Shown here piece by piece: positions 42,823 to 53,389 of a stretch of DNA of 64,000 nt. Where the stretch lies: assembly GCA_011037195.1 (NCBI GenBank), contig JAAEAF010000100.1, positions 186,001 to 250,000 of the forward strand, given 5' to 3'. A program made the translations under genes and the position numbers. The notes beneath the pieces were generated by a model. That model was not told the origin of the DNA, did no database searches, and was given only the letters and a program-made list of their open reading frames with translations. Position 1 is the first letter of the stretch; every line of letters starts with the position of its first letter. The DNA is from Triatoma infestans (lineage: Eukaryota; Arthropoda; Insecta; Hemiptera; Reduviidae).

Positions 42823-42952
42823 TGATGGTCATCACTGGATGATCATCATTCATGATTGCCACGCCACTTTTATTATACACGCAGCATATTTACTTATTGT
42901 ACTGTACGAGTGCAGGTGTAAATTTCAAATAAAAGTTGAAAAAAAAAAAAAA
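42823..42952 (+). other. Jockey-like LINE 3' UTR and poly-A tail
   Basis: TCATCACTGGATGATCATCA can fold into a small hairpin just after the stop, and is conserved in the copy at 8820. AATAAA at about 42930 and an A-run follow. The conserved hairpin may be the site recognised by the element's own RT, which is an inference. Confidence 0.6.
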
Positions 42953-42969
42953 AATTTAATTAATATATT

Positions 42970-43230
42970 ATTTATTAGTGCATATTATAATGCTTGATTA
43001 AACTTTCACATTGCAAAAATTCTATCTTCAGATTTTGATCTTGTAACGATTTGAATATGCAGCAATAATAATATTGTACCGAATTTGAATACTAGATGTT
43101 GATCATTTTGCTTATACTTAGAAAATAACTTCGTCTTTTATCAAAGTTATATCTCATTATGTAAATTATCCTTCCAAACATATTATACGAATTCACTAAA
43201 CTGATAAGATCAATATTGTCTTGATTTCTC
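42970..43230. other. AT-rich stretch, no feature seen
   Basis: No ORF or repeat edge. Confidence 0.4.
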
Positions 43231-43247
43231 GAACTTCACTTAGACTG

Positions 43248-43347
43248 CATCAGAGACATTTTCCGTGGTAGCCTGCTTCGTTTTGTGGTCATCGACCGGT
43301 TTCGGGCGTTCGCCCATCTTTGTTGCGGAACCAACCACCACAACAAA
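43248..43347. mobile_element. Short hammerhead element (copy D) with exact duplication
   Basis: TTCACTTAGACTG is repeated exactly at 43235-43247 and 43348-43360. Between them are only 100 bases: one arm from CATCAGAGACATTTTCCGTG through the stem II region, joined directly to the tail TTGCGGAACCAACCACCACA, ACAAA. The other arm and the loop are missing. Since the target duplication is intact, this shortened form probably inserted as such. It defines the element ends as CATCAGAG and CAACAAA. Confidence 0.85.
43290..43320 (-). ncRNA. Partial hammerhead motif, copy D
   Basis: Minus strand has GATGGGCGAACGCCC, GAAA, ACCGGT, C and GATG, but the CTGA part of the core is replaced by tail sequence (CAACAAA). 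It cannot be a full ribozyme. Confidence 0.55.
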
Positions 43348-43364
43348 TTCACTTAGACTGATTT

Positions 43365-44435
43365 GTCTTAGTGCGAAATAAACTGAACTGTACGATTGCG
43401 TTCAGAAAATGTCTGTACAATAGTGAAATTCATTGTTTCTTTTATTATCGTAATCATCTTCAAGATGACTTTTTTTTTTGCAATCATTGAATAATGTAAC
43501 GATTATTATACTAAATTTAGTGAAGAAAGTTCAACGTTCACTCACAAGTGAGTTCCACACTATTTTCTTTCACTAGTGTGTGAAAATAACATTATTCACC
43601 TCTAATTAGCCCGACATCTAGCGGCAATATGCGAAAACAAGATCGAAACTAATTCCAGATACAGCGGATTTGTGGTGTTATACCAAAAGAAACAGGTTAT
43701 AGAGATAACGGAGTATTTGACTTGAATTAAAATACATTCTCACTATTTGCACCTTTTCACATTTTTTTTTTCTATATTCATATAAATTAAGAACCAATCA
43801 GAAAAAATCTAATATTTAACTCGTGACCGAAACAATTTTCATCCAGTTTGATCCATTCGCTGGCTCCTGCGGTCAAACTCTGAACTCGAGTATATAAAAA
43901 GTCCTAATTCTCTAATAGTGCCCAAGAAAAAGTAAACAACAACAAAGCTTCAAACTAAATTCACAATAGGTACTCTTCTAGTATGGACGTTTCTCAACAA
44001 TAAACCAGGTACCAACAACATTTTCCTTGAAACAATTCACCATATTCTCACCTTAAATGGGGCACTTTAGTTCCGCAAGCTGTTGAATATTTCAACAAGA
44101 AGGTGCCATTAAATTCTAAACCAGGAAATAGCCTCTTCAAGAACGCTTTCCCTAAGTTGTGTTCATTTCTAAACTAAAAAGAATACAATAGTTGTGGCCA
44201 ATACAATCTGTTTATTTATTAATTATTGTTGTTGTTGTTAATATGGTACTTAATAATTTTAATAGATTGCTGATATTGATGAGTTTAAAAAAAGTTCCAA
44301 TTGAAACATCGGTCAACCGAAAATTAATATTTATTTACCGTAACAAAAACGAGGAAACTCTATTTTGGAAAATTCGACTAAATAGATTCACAAAAATATC
44401 CAAATCAATCAATATATGTATTAAAACCTTTGAGT
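43365..44435. other. Unassigned stretch with TATA-like word
   Basis: TATATAAAAAG near 43891 follows GACTCGAACTC-like sequence, but no ORF or initiator supports a promoter. Otherwise AT-rich. Confidence 0.3.
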
Positions 44436-44439
44436 TGGT

Positions 44440-44660
44440 CCACTGTTGATATGGAATATCATGTTTCGAGCTTCTTGTAATTTTCTTTTTTGAAATAGTT
44501 TTTCCGATGCAAGCCAACCACATATATAGTCCATTTGCTAAGACCATTATTTTCTACTCAAAGAAACAAAGTATGTATTTTTTTTGGAAAAAAATTCAGT
44601 TTCAGAAAATCTGATACTGTCGCATTCTCCCCTGTCTTATAAAAGTAAGAAAAAAGTTTA
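44440..44660 (-). repeat. Rep-A copy, diverged, - orientation
   Basis: GTTGATATGGAATATCATGT, CATATATAGTCCATTTGCTA and AAATCTGATACTGTCGCATT then TTATAAAAGTAAG follow the Rep-A head in reverse. Confidence 0.5.
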
Positions 44661-44664
44661 AGGA

Positions 44665-45995
44665 AATCTTTAAAAGAAATATGAAAATTTTGTATAGATA
44701 AGAAATGAAATAGTTGGGTTTTCATATAGTTTTAAAGCGAATAGTAGAAATATTTTGATCAAGGTGGCGCGCATCGAGAATTACTGGGGCCCACCTTCAA
44801 TTGTTTTAACGCTTTTGATGTTAGCTGTATAGATTGGACACCAGAAGTTGTTGTAATTTTTGCGAGGCAGTATATAAATTAGTCTTTGCCAAATGCTGCC
44901 AACGCTTATAATGGAAGGTGAATTGTGCTTAATACTATGGTATCGCCACACGAGCCGCTTTTATAGCTCATTGGGAGCGAGGCACCGTGTAAAAGGTATT
45001 AATGATTAAGAAAACAATAATAATAATTGATACGGCAGGGATTAGCTCAGTGGACGTTAGCGGTTAGCACGATGGACTCCCACGCGGAGGTCCCGGGTTC
45101 GAGTCAGATTGAAAAGAAATAACATTATAGTACGTTAATAATTACATTGATAATAATATAAGACTTATAATAGTAATGTAATACAATATTGAATTTTAAT
45201 CTTTTATATTAACAAAGCTTAATCTTATATATATTTTTTTTAATTTATTTTATCAAGTTCAAACTATCATAATAACAAGTAATAATATCTAGATGGTAAT
45301 ATAAGGAAGAGCCGGAGAGAGAGAGAGAGACCACCGGAGGCAGTCCACGAGAAGTGGGGACGTTGCACGGGGATGGGAGTATGAGTTAAAGGAAAAAATG
45401 TGCGACAAGTTTATGACCCAATCTTCTTCCCAACAACCATAAAAATTCCCATTCATGCGGCTCGTATTTCGCACGAACAGCTCAACTCCCTTAGGGAGGC
45501 GGTGCGGAAAAAAACCTATCCAATGTATAACACTATATATAGGTACACACATATATATATATATACCCATTTATATTAAGCAACAAAAACAACGTGTGCA
45601 AACTTGTTACCGTATTTACGTATAAATATATATAATAAGTTACTTCGAATTCTTTACATTCTTTTATTGCTTTACGAGAATGTATCATATTTCGAAATTC
45701 TCTGTTTTGAGATTCCCTGATTACAAAAAAGCAAAAACACTCAAACGTCTTTCTCTTAAACCTTCTGCTACAATTATATATACAAAATGATACATTTTCT
45801 TTATAATCAAATTGTACGTATTTATCCTAAGATAGAGGTAATGGGGGTTAAGTATCAGCCCACTAATCATGGCAGGTAGAGAAGTGATGATTATATTACG
45901 GCCCAATAGAGTGCTCTAAAAACACTGAATAAACTACATATTACATTTGAAATTAATGCCACAAATTCCACACGACTATTCAAAATAATTTTTTT
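44665..45995. other. Unassigned AT-rich stretch
   Basis: Contains the SINE head fragment at 45033, a GA run near 45314, a TA run near 45550 and a short plus-strand Rep-A trace (45650-45730). No gene. Confidence 0.4.
45033..45106 (+). repeat. SINE tRNA-like head fragment
   Basis: A-box-like TTAGCTCAGTGG near 45042, then TGGACTCCCACGCGGAGG and B box GGGTTCGAGTC. It matches the heads of the SINEs at 24.6 and 61.6 kb but stops before their body. An insertion (ACGTTAGCGG) spoils a tRNA fold, so it is not a tRNA gene. Confidence 0.65.
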
Positions 45996-45999
45996 TGTA

Positions 46000-46265
46000 C
46001 AAGTGTTATAAATAGAAGCAGTAAAGTTTTTATCTGTGAAGTTAGCATACCAAGTTTAAAGGAAATCATTGTAGCCGTCTTCGAGAACATTCCAAAAAGA
46101 AATCACAAAAATCTATCTTGTAATTAAAGCACTTCTGTCTGATTAACCGATTCTCTTCAGTTTTGTCATTCTATCAAAGTTCTAATGAATATTACTATTA
46201 TATCGGTGGCAAAATCATACATTGTACTGAAGTGGTACTTTGGAGGAAAACATAACGCTAGTGTT
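46000..46265 (-). repeat. Rep-A copy, - orientation
   Basis: Has AAGTTAGCATACCAAGTTTA, AAGGAAATCATTGTAGCCGT, AGCACTTCTGTCTGATTAAC and GTGGTACTTTGGAGGAAAAC in the inverted Rep-A order. Confidence 0.65.
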
Positions 46266-46499
46266 CCCACCAGGAAGGTTTTCTTTTTAAACTTTGCGCA
46301 TATTGAATATGTGGATGGGTCTCTGTGCTGGGTAACATCATATGGTATTTTATCCGTCGTAACATGTCGTCATAGTATTCTACAAAACATGCTATTTATT
46401 ATACACCATTTTCTAATATTTAATCATAATTTACAATCATTCCATTTTTGTTATTAAAAACACACACATACACACACATTGTAACATAACTTTATAAAC

Positions 46500-46665
46500 T
46501 CCCACACCAACAATCAAAAATGCAACCAGTGTAGTGTGTCATAGAAACATTGTATTTAAGTAAAATGTCTACACGAACTTGATAAATTTACTCTGACGAT
46601 GGCTTGAAAATCCGAAACCTGTCAGGAATAAAAGAAATATGCATGCTACGCCGGAGAGAAAAAAA
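46500..46665 (+). repeat. Family X repeat with hammerhead-like motif
   Basis: Aligns with 48775-48925 (reverse), 49555-49630 and the split copy at 52865-53345. At 46591-46626 it has CTGACGA, TGGCTTGAAAATCC, GAAA, CCTGTC and AGG, the order of a hammerhead core. Stem II has one mismatch and stem I is almost absent. GCATGCTACGCCGGAG follows. The similarity to hammerhead-bearing retroelement ends is suggestive only. Confidence 0.45.
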
Positions 46666-46789
46666 AAACAGTTGCTCGTATTACTACATTGTAATAGGAC
46701 ACTTCACTTTTGTTTGCAATATTTTGCAAGAACCATTAATTTTGCGAAATCCTGTGAAACGTTAGGTTCAAGCTTCTCTTTTAAGTTTA

Positions 46790-47050
46790 TTTTAGAATAA
46801 TATACGGTTCTTTTGCCTATAGAGTGATGAGATCCTTTAAATGTTTTGCCAAGATCCCAAAATGATGAAAATAGATTAATCGGAAGAACTGTTTTGGGTC
46901 ATTAATGAGATTTTTTTAAGTTTTACTTCCAAACATTTTTAAAATACATATTAATTAGTACGAATAAATAGTAAAAAACATAAATTATTAATCTATAATT
47001 TTTATTTGAATTATTTTCTGGCAAAACTTAATTAAAATTTATTTTTAAGA
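46790..47050 (+). repeat. Rep-A copy, diverged
   Basis: Retains TTAATCGGAAGAACTGTTTT, a stretch like TTTATTTGAATTATTTTCTGG, and the unit order. Strongly diverged. Confidence 0.5.
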
Positions 47051-47059
47051 AATCCTTCA

Positions 47060-47755
47060 TAGATAAGAAGGTGGTAACTAAATGCAATATGGTATCCCCT
47101 AGCTTAAGGGACTATTTGGCTTTGTGTGAGGGAATGCTAGTCCAATAATTGTTCTAGGATCACGTAATCATGATCATCTGTTCCTAATCATGGCGATCGA
47201 AATTCCCCACCACCATTCTCACCCGGTCACATCATCCTTACCACTAATCACGAGTTCAGTCTGCTCCCTGCGGTTCTACGAATTCATAGTACGGTTCCAT
47301 TGAATAATAATAATAATAGACATAAATAAATTCAAAGTGAAATAAAGAGATTTTTAAAATATTCAAGTTATTCATATTGATAGAAAATGAATATAATTCA
47401 ACGAAAACAGCTTTATTACTTTAATATTTATAGAATTATTAATGAAGCCATTAAATGTATAGTAGAATTTATCGCTATTAAAATGTTTGGTAGCTTGTTC
47501 TACTATATAAACCTTTCTATTCACTTAACGTTTAATATATATTGTCGTTTTAATAATGCAGGTTTGCCCCCACTTTTCACCACCGTTACAACCCCCACCA
47601 CATCTACGATTATGCAAACACCTATTTTATTAAGAAACAGATTATCTTTAGTTTAAATAGACTTAACTGTTCTCTTTATACAAGATAATTAAGTTATTGT
47701 TTTTATTAAATTAGGTTTATTAACCTTATTATACTTTTATTTTTGTTATTTTCTC
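47060..47755. other. Unassigned stretch, no feature seen
   Basis: A possible acceptor-like TAATGCAG precedes GTTTGCCCCCACTTTTCACC near 47563, but no donor or motif supports an exon. Otherwise AT-rich. Confidence 0.3.
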
Positions 47756-47759
47756 TTAT

Positions 47760-48710
47760 AATGTAAAAAGAAATATTGCGAACATTTCATATATTCGATT
47801 TTGAATTTTCATCGGAAATATACGTATCGAGTTTCCTGGTGTCTGAAAAACTGTTTTTTTTTTCCTTTTTTGTAATCTTGGTTATACCAAGCACACATAT
47901 GAAGAGCTACAACTTTTATTTCAAACATTATTCCGAGATCATTCATTTTTAATGCTTTTGGAGGTGGGGACTTTCTCAAATGTGCCATTTTACTTTCTCT
48001 TACTGCTGTAAGACCGAGTAATGCGATCGTGGCAAATTTCAATATCGAGTTTTCGCCGGATATACAGGCTTTGAGATCCCATGAGTCCAAATAAGTGTTT
48101 TTTTAGAAAATGGCATGTGTGTGTGTGTGAGAGGCATCATAACTCAAAAATGATATTACGTTTCAATAGGAGACGTGACAATAAGGTTTTGGAGAAAATC
48201 GATCAACCGAAAGTTACCAACTTTATTGAATGAATTTTTCAGTTGTTTTTTTTTTTTTTTTTGAGAGAGATTTTCTCGAAAAAGGTTCCAACGATTTTCT
48301 TTAAACTTGTTACGCTAACTACATATACAAAGAGCTATAACATTTATTTGAAATATTTCTCCGGAAAAATACATTTAAGGGGAATCTTTTTTTGCGTAGA
48401 GTTGGGGTTATGATTTCCTTTGAAGTGCTATATTTTAATTTAATATACGATTCTACCATCCATATAATATTAATCCAAATTAAATATGTTGCCACAATTC
48501 TGAGTTTGAAGAATATCTGTTGACCGGAAGTATGATTTTTACAGGTTTTTTGCGATTTTCTCCGATAAAAACATCGACGGGTTTCATTATATACGTTGTA
48601 TACTAACTATACATATACTTGTTTGAAAGTTTTTTGCGGGGAAATTCATTTAAGGGAGGTTTGCGGGTGGGCAGGTTATACTTTTCCACAAAAAAAGTTT
48701 TATAATCTTT
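47760..48710 (+). repeat. Rep-A array, two joined copies
   Basis: The first partial copy (47760-48005) ends in TTTACTTTCTCTTACTGCTG, TAAGA, and at once a new head begins (GAGTAATGCGATCGTGG). The CCGAAAGTTACCAACTTTATTG box near 48205 is followed by GACCGGAAGTATGATTTTTAC near 48520, about 315 bases on. It shows both the terminal hairpin and the internal unit duplication. Confidence 0.75.
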
Positions 48711-48774
48711 AAATTCTACCATTCATTTGAACTGAAGGCAACTAACCATCTAAACAGTAAGAATTATGTATATA

Positions 48775-48925
48775 ATTTTATCCATCGTAGCAAGCTTCAA
48801 TTTTTTGGTTCTAACCAGTTTTGGATTCTCTTCAATCGTCAGAATAAGGCTATTCGTGTAGAAAGTTGACTTCAACTTAATGTTTTTATCACGCATCACA
48901 CTGGTTGATTGTATGTGGTATAACA
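48775..48925 (-). repeat. Family X repeat, - copy
   Basis: Minus strand: CACTGGTTGATT in reverse, AAGTTGAAGTCAACTTTC, CTTATTCTGACGATTGAAGA, GAATCCAAAACTGGTTAG, GCTTGCTACGATGG. The hammerhead-like part has CTGACGA but CAAAAC in place of CGAAAC, so it is degenerate. The 64-codon frame over it is not a gene. Confidence 0.5.
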
Positions 48926-48929
48926 TGCT

Positions 48930-49550
48930 ATTTCTTTGTTTCATTCAACTTAATACTTCTAACCTTTTTGTTTAATATGAATAAGCATGATAGTTCATAA
49001 AATGCATTGCTTGCCCTTGTTTAATTTATTAATTTAACACTATCTCAAATTTTATTTTTGTTACCGACCTTTGTACATAATAATTTTCTTATATATTAAT
49101 CCTGCATTTTTTCAATTTTGAACTATTATTTTACCCTCTTGTGAAAAGCATGGTAATAATTCATATAATACATTTTACTTTGTTATAACTTATTTAATAT
49201 AACACTATCTCCATCTTTAATCTACCTTTTTTCTATCGACAGACTTTAGATATTGTCTTACAATTATCTTGCTTGCTTTTCAATGTTTATTTATTATTAT
49301 CTTACATACGCTAACTATATATATATATTCCTCTTCATTAAACTGTATATATTCTTATTTATATAATCGCCCCAGCACGCATTAAAGTACAATGACAAGA
49401 TACAGAGCAAGTATTACTCACACTATTATAACACCTTTACCGAAAGACAATTTTAAATTGCTTTTCAATAGACGTTATTTATTATTATATATCAGTATTC
49501 AATTTTTAATCATACATTTTTGCGGTAATAGACGTGATACACTTACGTGA
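48930..49550. other. AT-rich stretch, no feature seen
   Basis: No ORF or repeat edge. Confidence 0.4.
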
Positions 49551-49554
49551 TTCT

Positions 49555-49630
49555 GTAACCATATAACCACCCACGAAACCGGTCAGAACCAAAATAATGA
49601 TGATGCATGATGCTACGGCGGATAAAATCA
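49555..49630 (+). repeat. Family X repeat, 3' part
   Basis: CACGAAACCGGTCAGAACCA, AAATAATGATGATGCATG and GCTACGGCGGATAAAATC align with the downstream half of family X. It keeps an intact GAAACCGGTC but lacks the CTGANGA half. Confidence 0.5.
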
Positions 49631-49639
49631 TTGATGTCC

Positions 49640-51330
49640 AGCATTGCGGGACTGAACTACATATACAATGAGTATTATATGTTTCTCAAGCATTTAGTCA
49701 ATCATAACTATATAAATTGCAATAATAGAAAGTCATGTGAGCGCTTAACACGACTTGATTCACACGAAGTGTGACTTGATTGAACGATTTTTTCAAATAT
49801 CTTCCTACATACTGTAGGAATTTGAAAAATATACTATTCCTTCCCGATTAAAATCCCAATCATCATTTTTCCGATTAAGTCAGTAGATTTAATGGAAGGT
49901 TCTGAGGGAAACGAAAGATCATGGTCCTTCCTTAATTGTCGTTATTAGTTTAGGTTCTCCCAACTATTTCCTATTGAAATTGGTTAAATTTAATGGAAAT
50001 TCAAATTTGGAAGGAAATTTGATTGGTTATAATTTTGTACCAGTTAATTTTTTCCATCGAAAAATTCCAATTTTTGTTTTGTTTAAACGACTAAGATTTT
50101 GTTGAAAATGGCTACAAGTGTTTTATCTGTATGTTTGACATGACAAATCCAATTAGCATTGGCTGGCTCCCTGTTTAATTTCAATATTTATACCAAAAAG
50201 TTCGGTTGAAAGTAGCAACAAAAAAACAATAAATTATCAGACTCTGCACATATGCTATGTTTCGTTTGATTCGTTCATAACTCCCCCACCAACTAATTAA
50301 CATTTCTTTCAAAATATTGGCAGAAGAGACTCTAGACTCTAGAAGACTCAGTTTCTTTTAATAGTTTATAGAGAAAAATAGTTTTTAATAGAACTATTTT
50401 GAACTATGCTATAAATTTCAGATAGGTACTGGTCAAATTTTCCACTACCTATCTGAAATTTTATACCACCGTGGCATTTGACGTGTAAATCTCTGACAAA
50501 ATTTGTTTCATGAGAAATACAACTTTCTCGAATGTGTTTTCCTTTATTTTTTTATGATTTTTCCCAAAAAATGGCTGCTGCTATTTCCGTTAAAAACAAA
50601 GACGAGCACAACAGTTAGTTTTCACAAAATAATTAGATTATTAAAACTGGATAATTGGAGGTTACCCTTCCTCTCGTGCTCACTCACTCTGTCTCTTTTT
50701 CTTTCCTTTTATTAAATCGACTTTTAACTATAATTATCAATTAATATTGCATGGCTAATCGATTATAATCATTTATGCTATACTATTAGTCCTTCCTAGT
50801 CACTATATCCACTTTTCGTTACATTAATTGCCTCAATGTTCGTTCTACAAAAATGCCAAAAGTTGTTATTGTTCCCTACGGTACATATATTATGTATCTA
50901 AATAAATAAACCATCCATCTTAGGTTGCTTTCTCTAGAAAAAACATTTATGAATTGTTTAAGCTGTTTCCGTTTGATATTAATGAATTTTTTATAAACTA
51001 TCTCTATCCCGACGGTTTTTTTAGTTTTCAAAAACTTTATTTAGCAGTTTTGAAAATTTATGGAAACTTAATATTTTATATAGATTGTACAGATGTTATA
51101 ATTGTTTGTGATAAAAAGAAAAATATAGAGAAAAATAAACAAAAATTTTCATCAATTTATACGATAACAAATAATGCTATCAGCAGCATTATTGTAATCA
51201 AATATTGCAGATTCTTTGCTTGCAGGATTTCCGAATATATGAAGTTATATACTAATTTACTACCTACCGCGGTGAAAAATCCTAAATATGCAGAAACTAA
51301 TTAACAAAGACAAATTTCATTCAAACAGTT
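49640..51330. other. Unassigned AT-rich stretch
   Basis: A weak GTGTGA hairpin-like word (AGAAAGTCATGTGAGCG) lies near 49727. Short chance frames only; the 116-codon frame at 50954 is AT-rich, without motifs, and hydrophobic in patches. Confidence 0.35.
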
Positions 51331-51333
51331 TTA

Positions 51334-51790
51334 CTTTCTCTTATTCCTAATATGAGGAAGTATTGCGATCGTGCGAGATTTTCGAAATTAAGAATTAACC
51401 GGAAATACATGTTTTGAGGTTCTCTGAATACAAAAAAACAATGTTTTCAGCGCGCCTCGCACGATTAGTAATTTAATATATATAGGAACACAATACTATG
51501 TACGTCGCAGGAAGCTCATACTTGGTATTCCATTCAGGTGCTACCATCGCATCAGACACGAAGATTTCGGGCAAAATCCATCAACCGGAAGTGCGACCTT
51601 ACTAATTTTTTTTTTTTTCAGTTTTTAAAAACTTTTTTAGCGGTTCTGAAAATTTTTAGAAACTCAGAATTTTGTCAACATATTTAATTTATTATTATTC
51701 AGATTCAGGGGACATCAAACGTGTATTTCCGGTTGAAAACTCAATTTCGAAAGTCTGGCCCGATCGCAATACTTCCTCTAGTAAGGGGAG
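51334..51790. repeat. Fold-back pair of Rep-A ends
   Basis: A plus-strand copy starts at CTTTCTCTTATTCCTAATAT and runs through ATTAACCGGAAATACATG, GCATCAGACACGAAGATTTC and CAACCGGAAGTGCGACC to about 51680. A reverse Rep-A head then follows at 51695-51790 (GTGTATTTCCGGTTGAAAAC, CGATCGCAATACTTCCTCTA). Both ends are therefore Rep-A heads in opposite orientation. Confidence 0.7.
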
Positions 51791-51799
51791 ACCAATATC

Positions 51800-52530
51800 C
51801 CTCAAAAAAACATAAATTCATCGTTTTGAATACTTTCTTTAATAGAGAAAGTAAACAATCTTTTACAGCAATATTCTATAAATCTTTAATTTTTTTTGAG
51901 AAATAATTTTTTTTACAGAATGAGTTTTACGAATATTCTTGGGAAATTGTGATGGAAAGCGATCCTCTAGACTTTCTCGTATATTTAATTTAGTATCTAA
52001 TTATTTTTATCATCTAGTTTTGTCTCGTTGCGATGTTGATTAAAAAAACAAAAAACAATAAAACTAAAGAAACTGACCCAGAAACTAACCGTCCATCATT
52101 GATTGTAACAATTGGATGTAAGTACAATTTAATTAAGTTGTTTTGTGAGTGTGCCATTCCCTCTCTACAAACAAAAAGTTATAGATAGTTTATTATATCA
52201 CTTTGAATTATGGCTCTTACATATCCTATTAAACTTTCTACCATAACTAAGTACTTCGACATAATAATGTATTATAAACTGTATGATTTATGCGCTAATT
52301 TTAACAAGGATGCGCCCTTTTTGTGACCCAATGGATTGGCATAATTCCCAATTCCCAATATGTTTAACACAGTTGATGTTATATTCACTTCCTGTTTTCT
52401 CATGCCAAGTATAGCTTGCTTGCCTAGTAGTATTTATCTTGTTTTCATTAATAATTTTATTGTTAATAAATGCGAAAGACAATTGAATTTCTGCTAAAAT
52501 AGATTATTAGGCACGGAAAAACAATTTTTT
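51800..52530. other. AT-rich stretch, no feature seen
   Basis: Only short frames; no repeat edge recognised. Confidence 0.4.
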
Positions 52531-52534
52531 TCTT

Positions 52535-52860
52535 TCTCGTAATGCAGCAAGAGAAAGTATTGCATATATCGTGTTAAAGTTTCGAAATTATGTTTTCTCC
52601 GGAAATACTTGTTTTAAGGAGACCCCCTGAGCAAGAAAAAGTGGCTTTTGCAACTGTTCCACATTTGGGTTTCTTTTGCCCTAATTTATTTGAATATGTT
52701 TTTTTAAACTTGGTATATTAACTACTCTTATAGAGTGCTTCAGTGTTTACTTTAAACATTTTTTGGATGTGTTCTTGTAGGCGCAATGACTTTAGTCTCT
52801 CCTATGAAATGTCATTCCTTTATTTCATTCTTCATACATCTAGGATTTTATCCGTCCTAG
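52535..52860 (+). repeat. Rep-A copy
   Basis: Head CTTTCTCGTAATGCAGCAAG, then TATTGCATATATCGTGTTAA, CTCCGGAAATACTTGTTTTA. The middle is shortened. Confidence 0.65.
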
Positions 52861-52926
52861 TATGTATATTTTGGATGTTCCTGATCTGATTCGGATTTTC
52901 ATTCATCGTCAGATTAAGGCTATTAA

Positions 52927-53264
52927 TTGTTGTGGTTGAGTCTGCAGAGCTGCACAGCATCAAAGATATTTTCCGTGATAGCTTGCTTCATTATTCCTTT
53001 CTATCACTCCTTTTCGAAAGGAATGATCATCACGGTGCCTTTTTAAAAATGAACACACGTGGCCTTCACAGATATGGAGAACCCCTTCTTAACCTAGTTA
53101 AGTCTTAACAAAGCACTTCCAAACAGTGTATAAATTGATTTTGCTCTGTGCTAGTCTGTATTATTGCACTGTTTTATCAAAATTTCCTGATGTTGGGCGA
53201 ACGCCCGAAACTGGTCGATGACCACAAAATGAAGCAGGCTATCACGGAAAATATCTCTGATGCT
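52927..53264. mobile_element. Palindromic hammerhead element (copy E), diverged
   Basis: The tail TTGTTGTGGTTGAGTCTGCA and a decayed left arm (GCATCAAAGATATTTTCCGT) are followed by about 160 bases of loop. The right arm follows with the ribozyme motif, ending GAAAATATCTCTGATG. Flanks TTAAGGCTATTAA (52914-52926) and GTAACGCTATCAA (53265-53277) match at 10 of 13 positions, an eroded target duplication. It is older than copies C and D. Confidence 0.7.
53183..53220 (+). ncRNA. Hammerhead candidate, copy E (core mutated)
   Basis: TTTC, CTGATGT (A9 lost), TGGGC-GAAC-GCCC, GAAA, CTGGTC, GATG. Stem II is intact, but the core and stems I and III are damaged. Probably inactive. Confidence 0.45.
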
Positions 53265-53389
53265 GTAACGCTATCAAGTTCCTGTAGAGAGTTGACTTCA
53301 ACTTAATTATGTTTCTGTAACGCACTACACTTGTTGATTGTAAGCGTGGGGTTATTTATATACTACAAAGAATAATTAAATGTTTTAAA

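Larger units (their letters stand above)
38326..42952 (+). mobile_element. Apparently intact jockey-like LINE
   Basis: A 5' UTR, two overlapping complete ORFs, a short 3' UTR with AATAAA and a poly-A tail form a complete non-LTR element of about 4.6 kb. AAATTTAATTA occurs just before GGAACACAGCTG (38315-38325) and right at the tail (42952-42962), a plausible 11-base target duplication. An alternative 14-base match (AATTTAATTAATAT at 38109-38122 and 42953-42966) would put the start at 38123. Both ORFs are free of stops and the catalytic motifs are present, so it may be recently active. Truncated or decayed relatives lie at 8355 and 60738. Confidence 0.85.
52865..53345 (-). repeat. Family X repeat split by hammerhead element
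   Basis: The left part has a hammerhead-like motif on the minus strand (CTGACGATGAATGAAAATCC, GAATCAGATCAGG; degenerate). The right part (53277-53345) has AGAGTTGACTTCAACTTAAT and CACTACACTTGTTGATTG. Comparison with 48775-48925 shows that the palindromic element inserted after AAGGCTATTA. Confidence 0.5.

Noticed and set aside
43885..43905. TATATAAAAAG as a promoter
   Set aside because: Such words are common in this AT-rich DNA; no initiator or ORF nearby.
46591..46626. Full hammerhead call for family X
   Set aside because: Core order fits, but stem I is nearly absent and stem II has a mismatch; kept only as a hammerhead-like repeat and a low-confidence finding.
47563..47640. Possible exon after TAATGCAG
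   Set aside because: Acceptor-like, but the polypyrimidine tract is poor, there is no donor, and the Thr/Pro-rich peptide could come from simple sequence.
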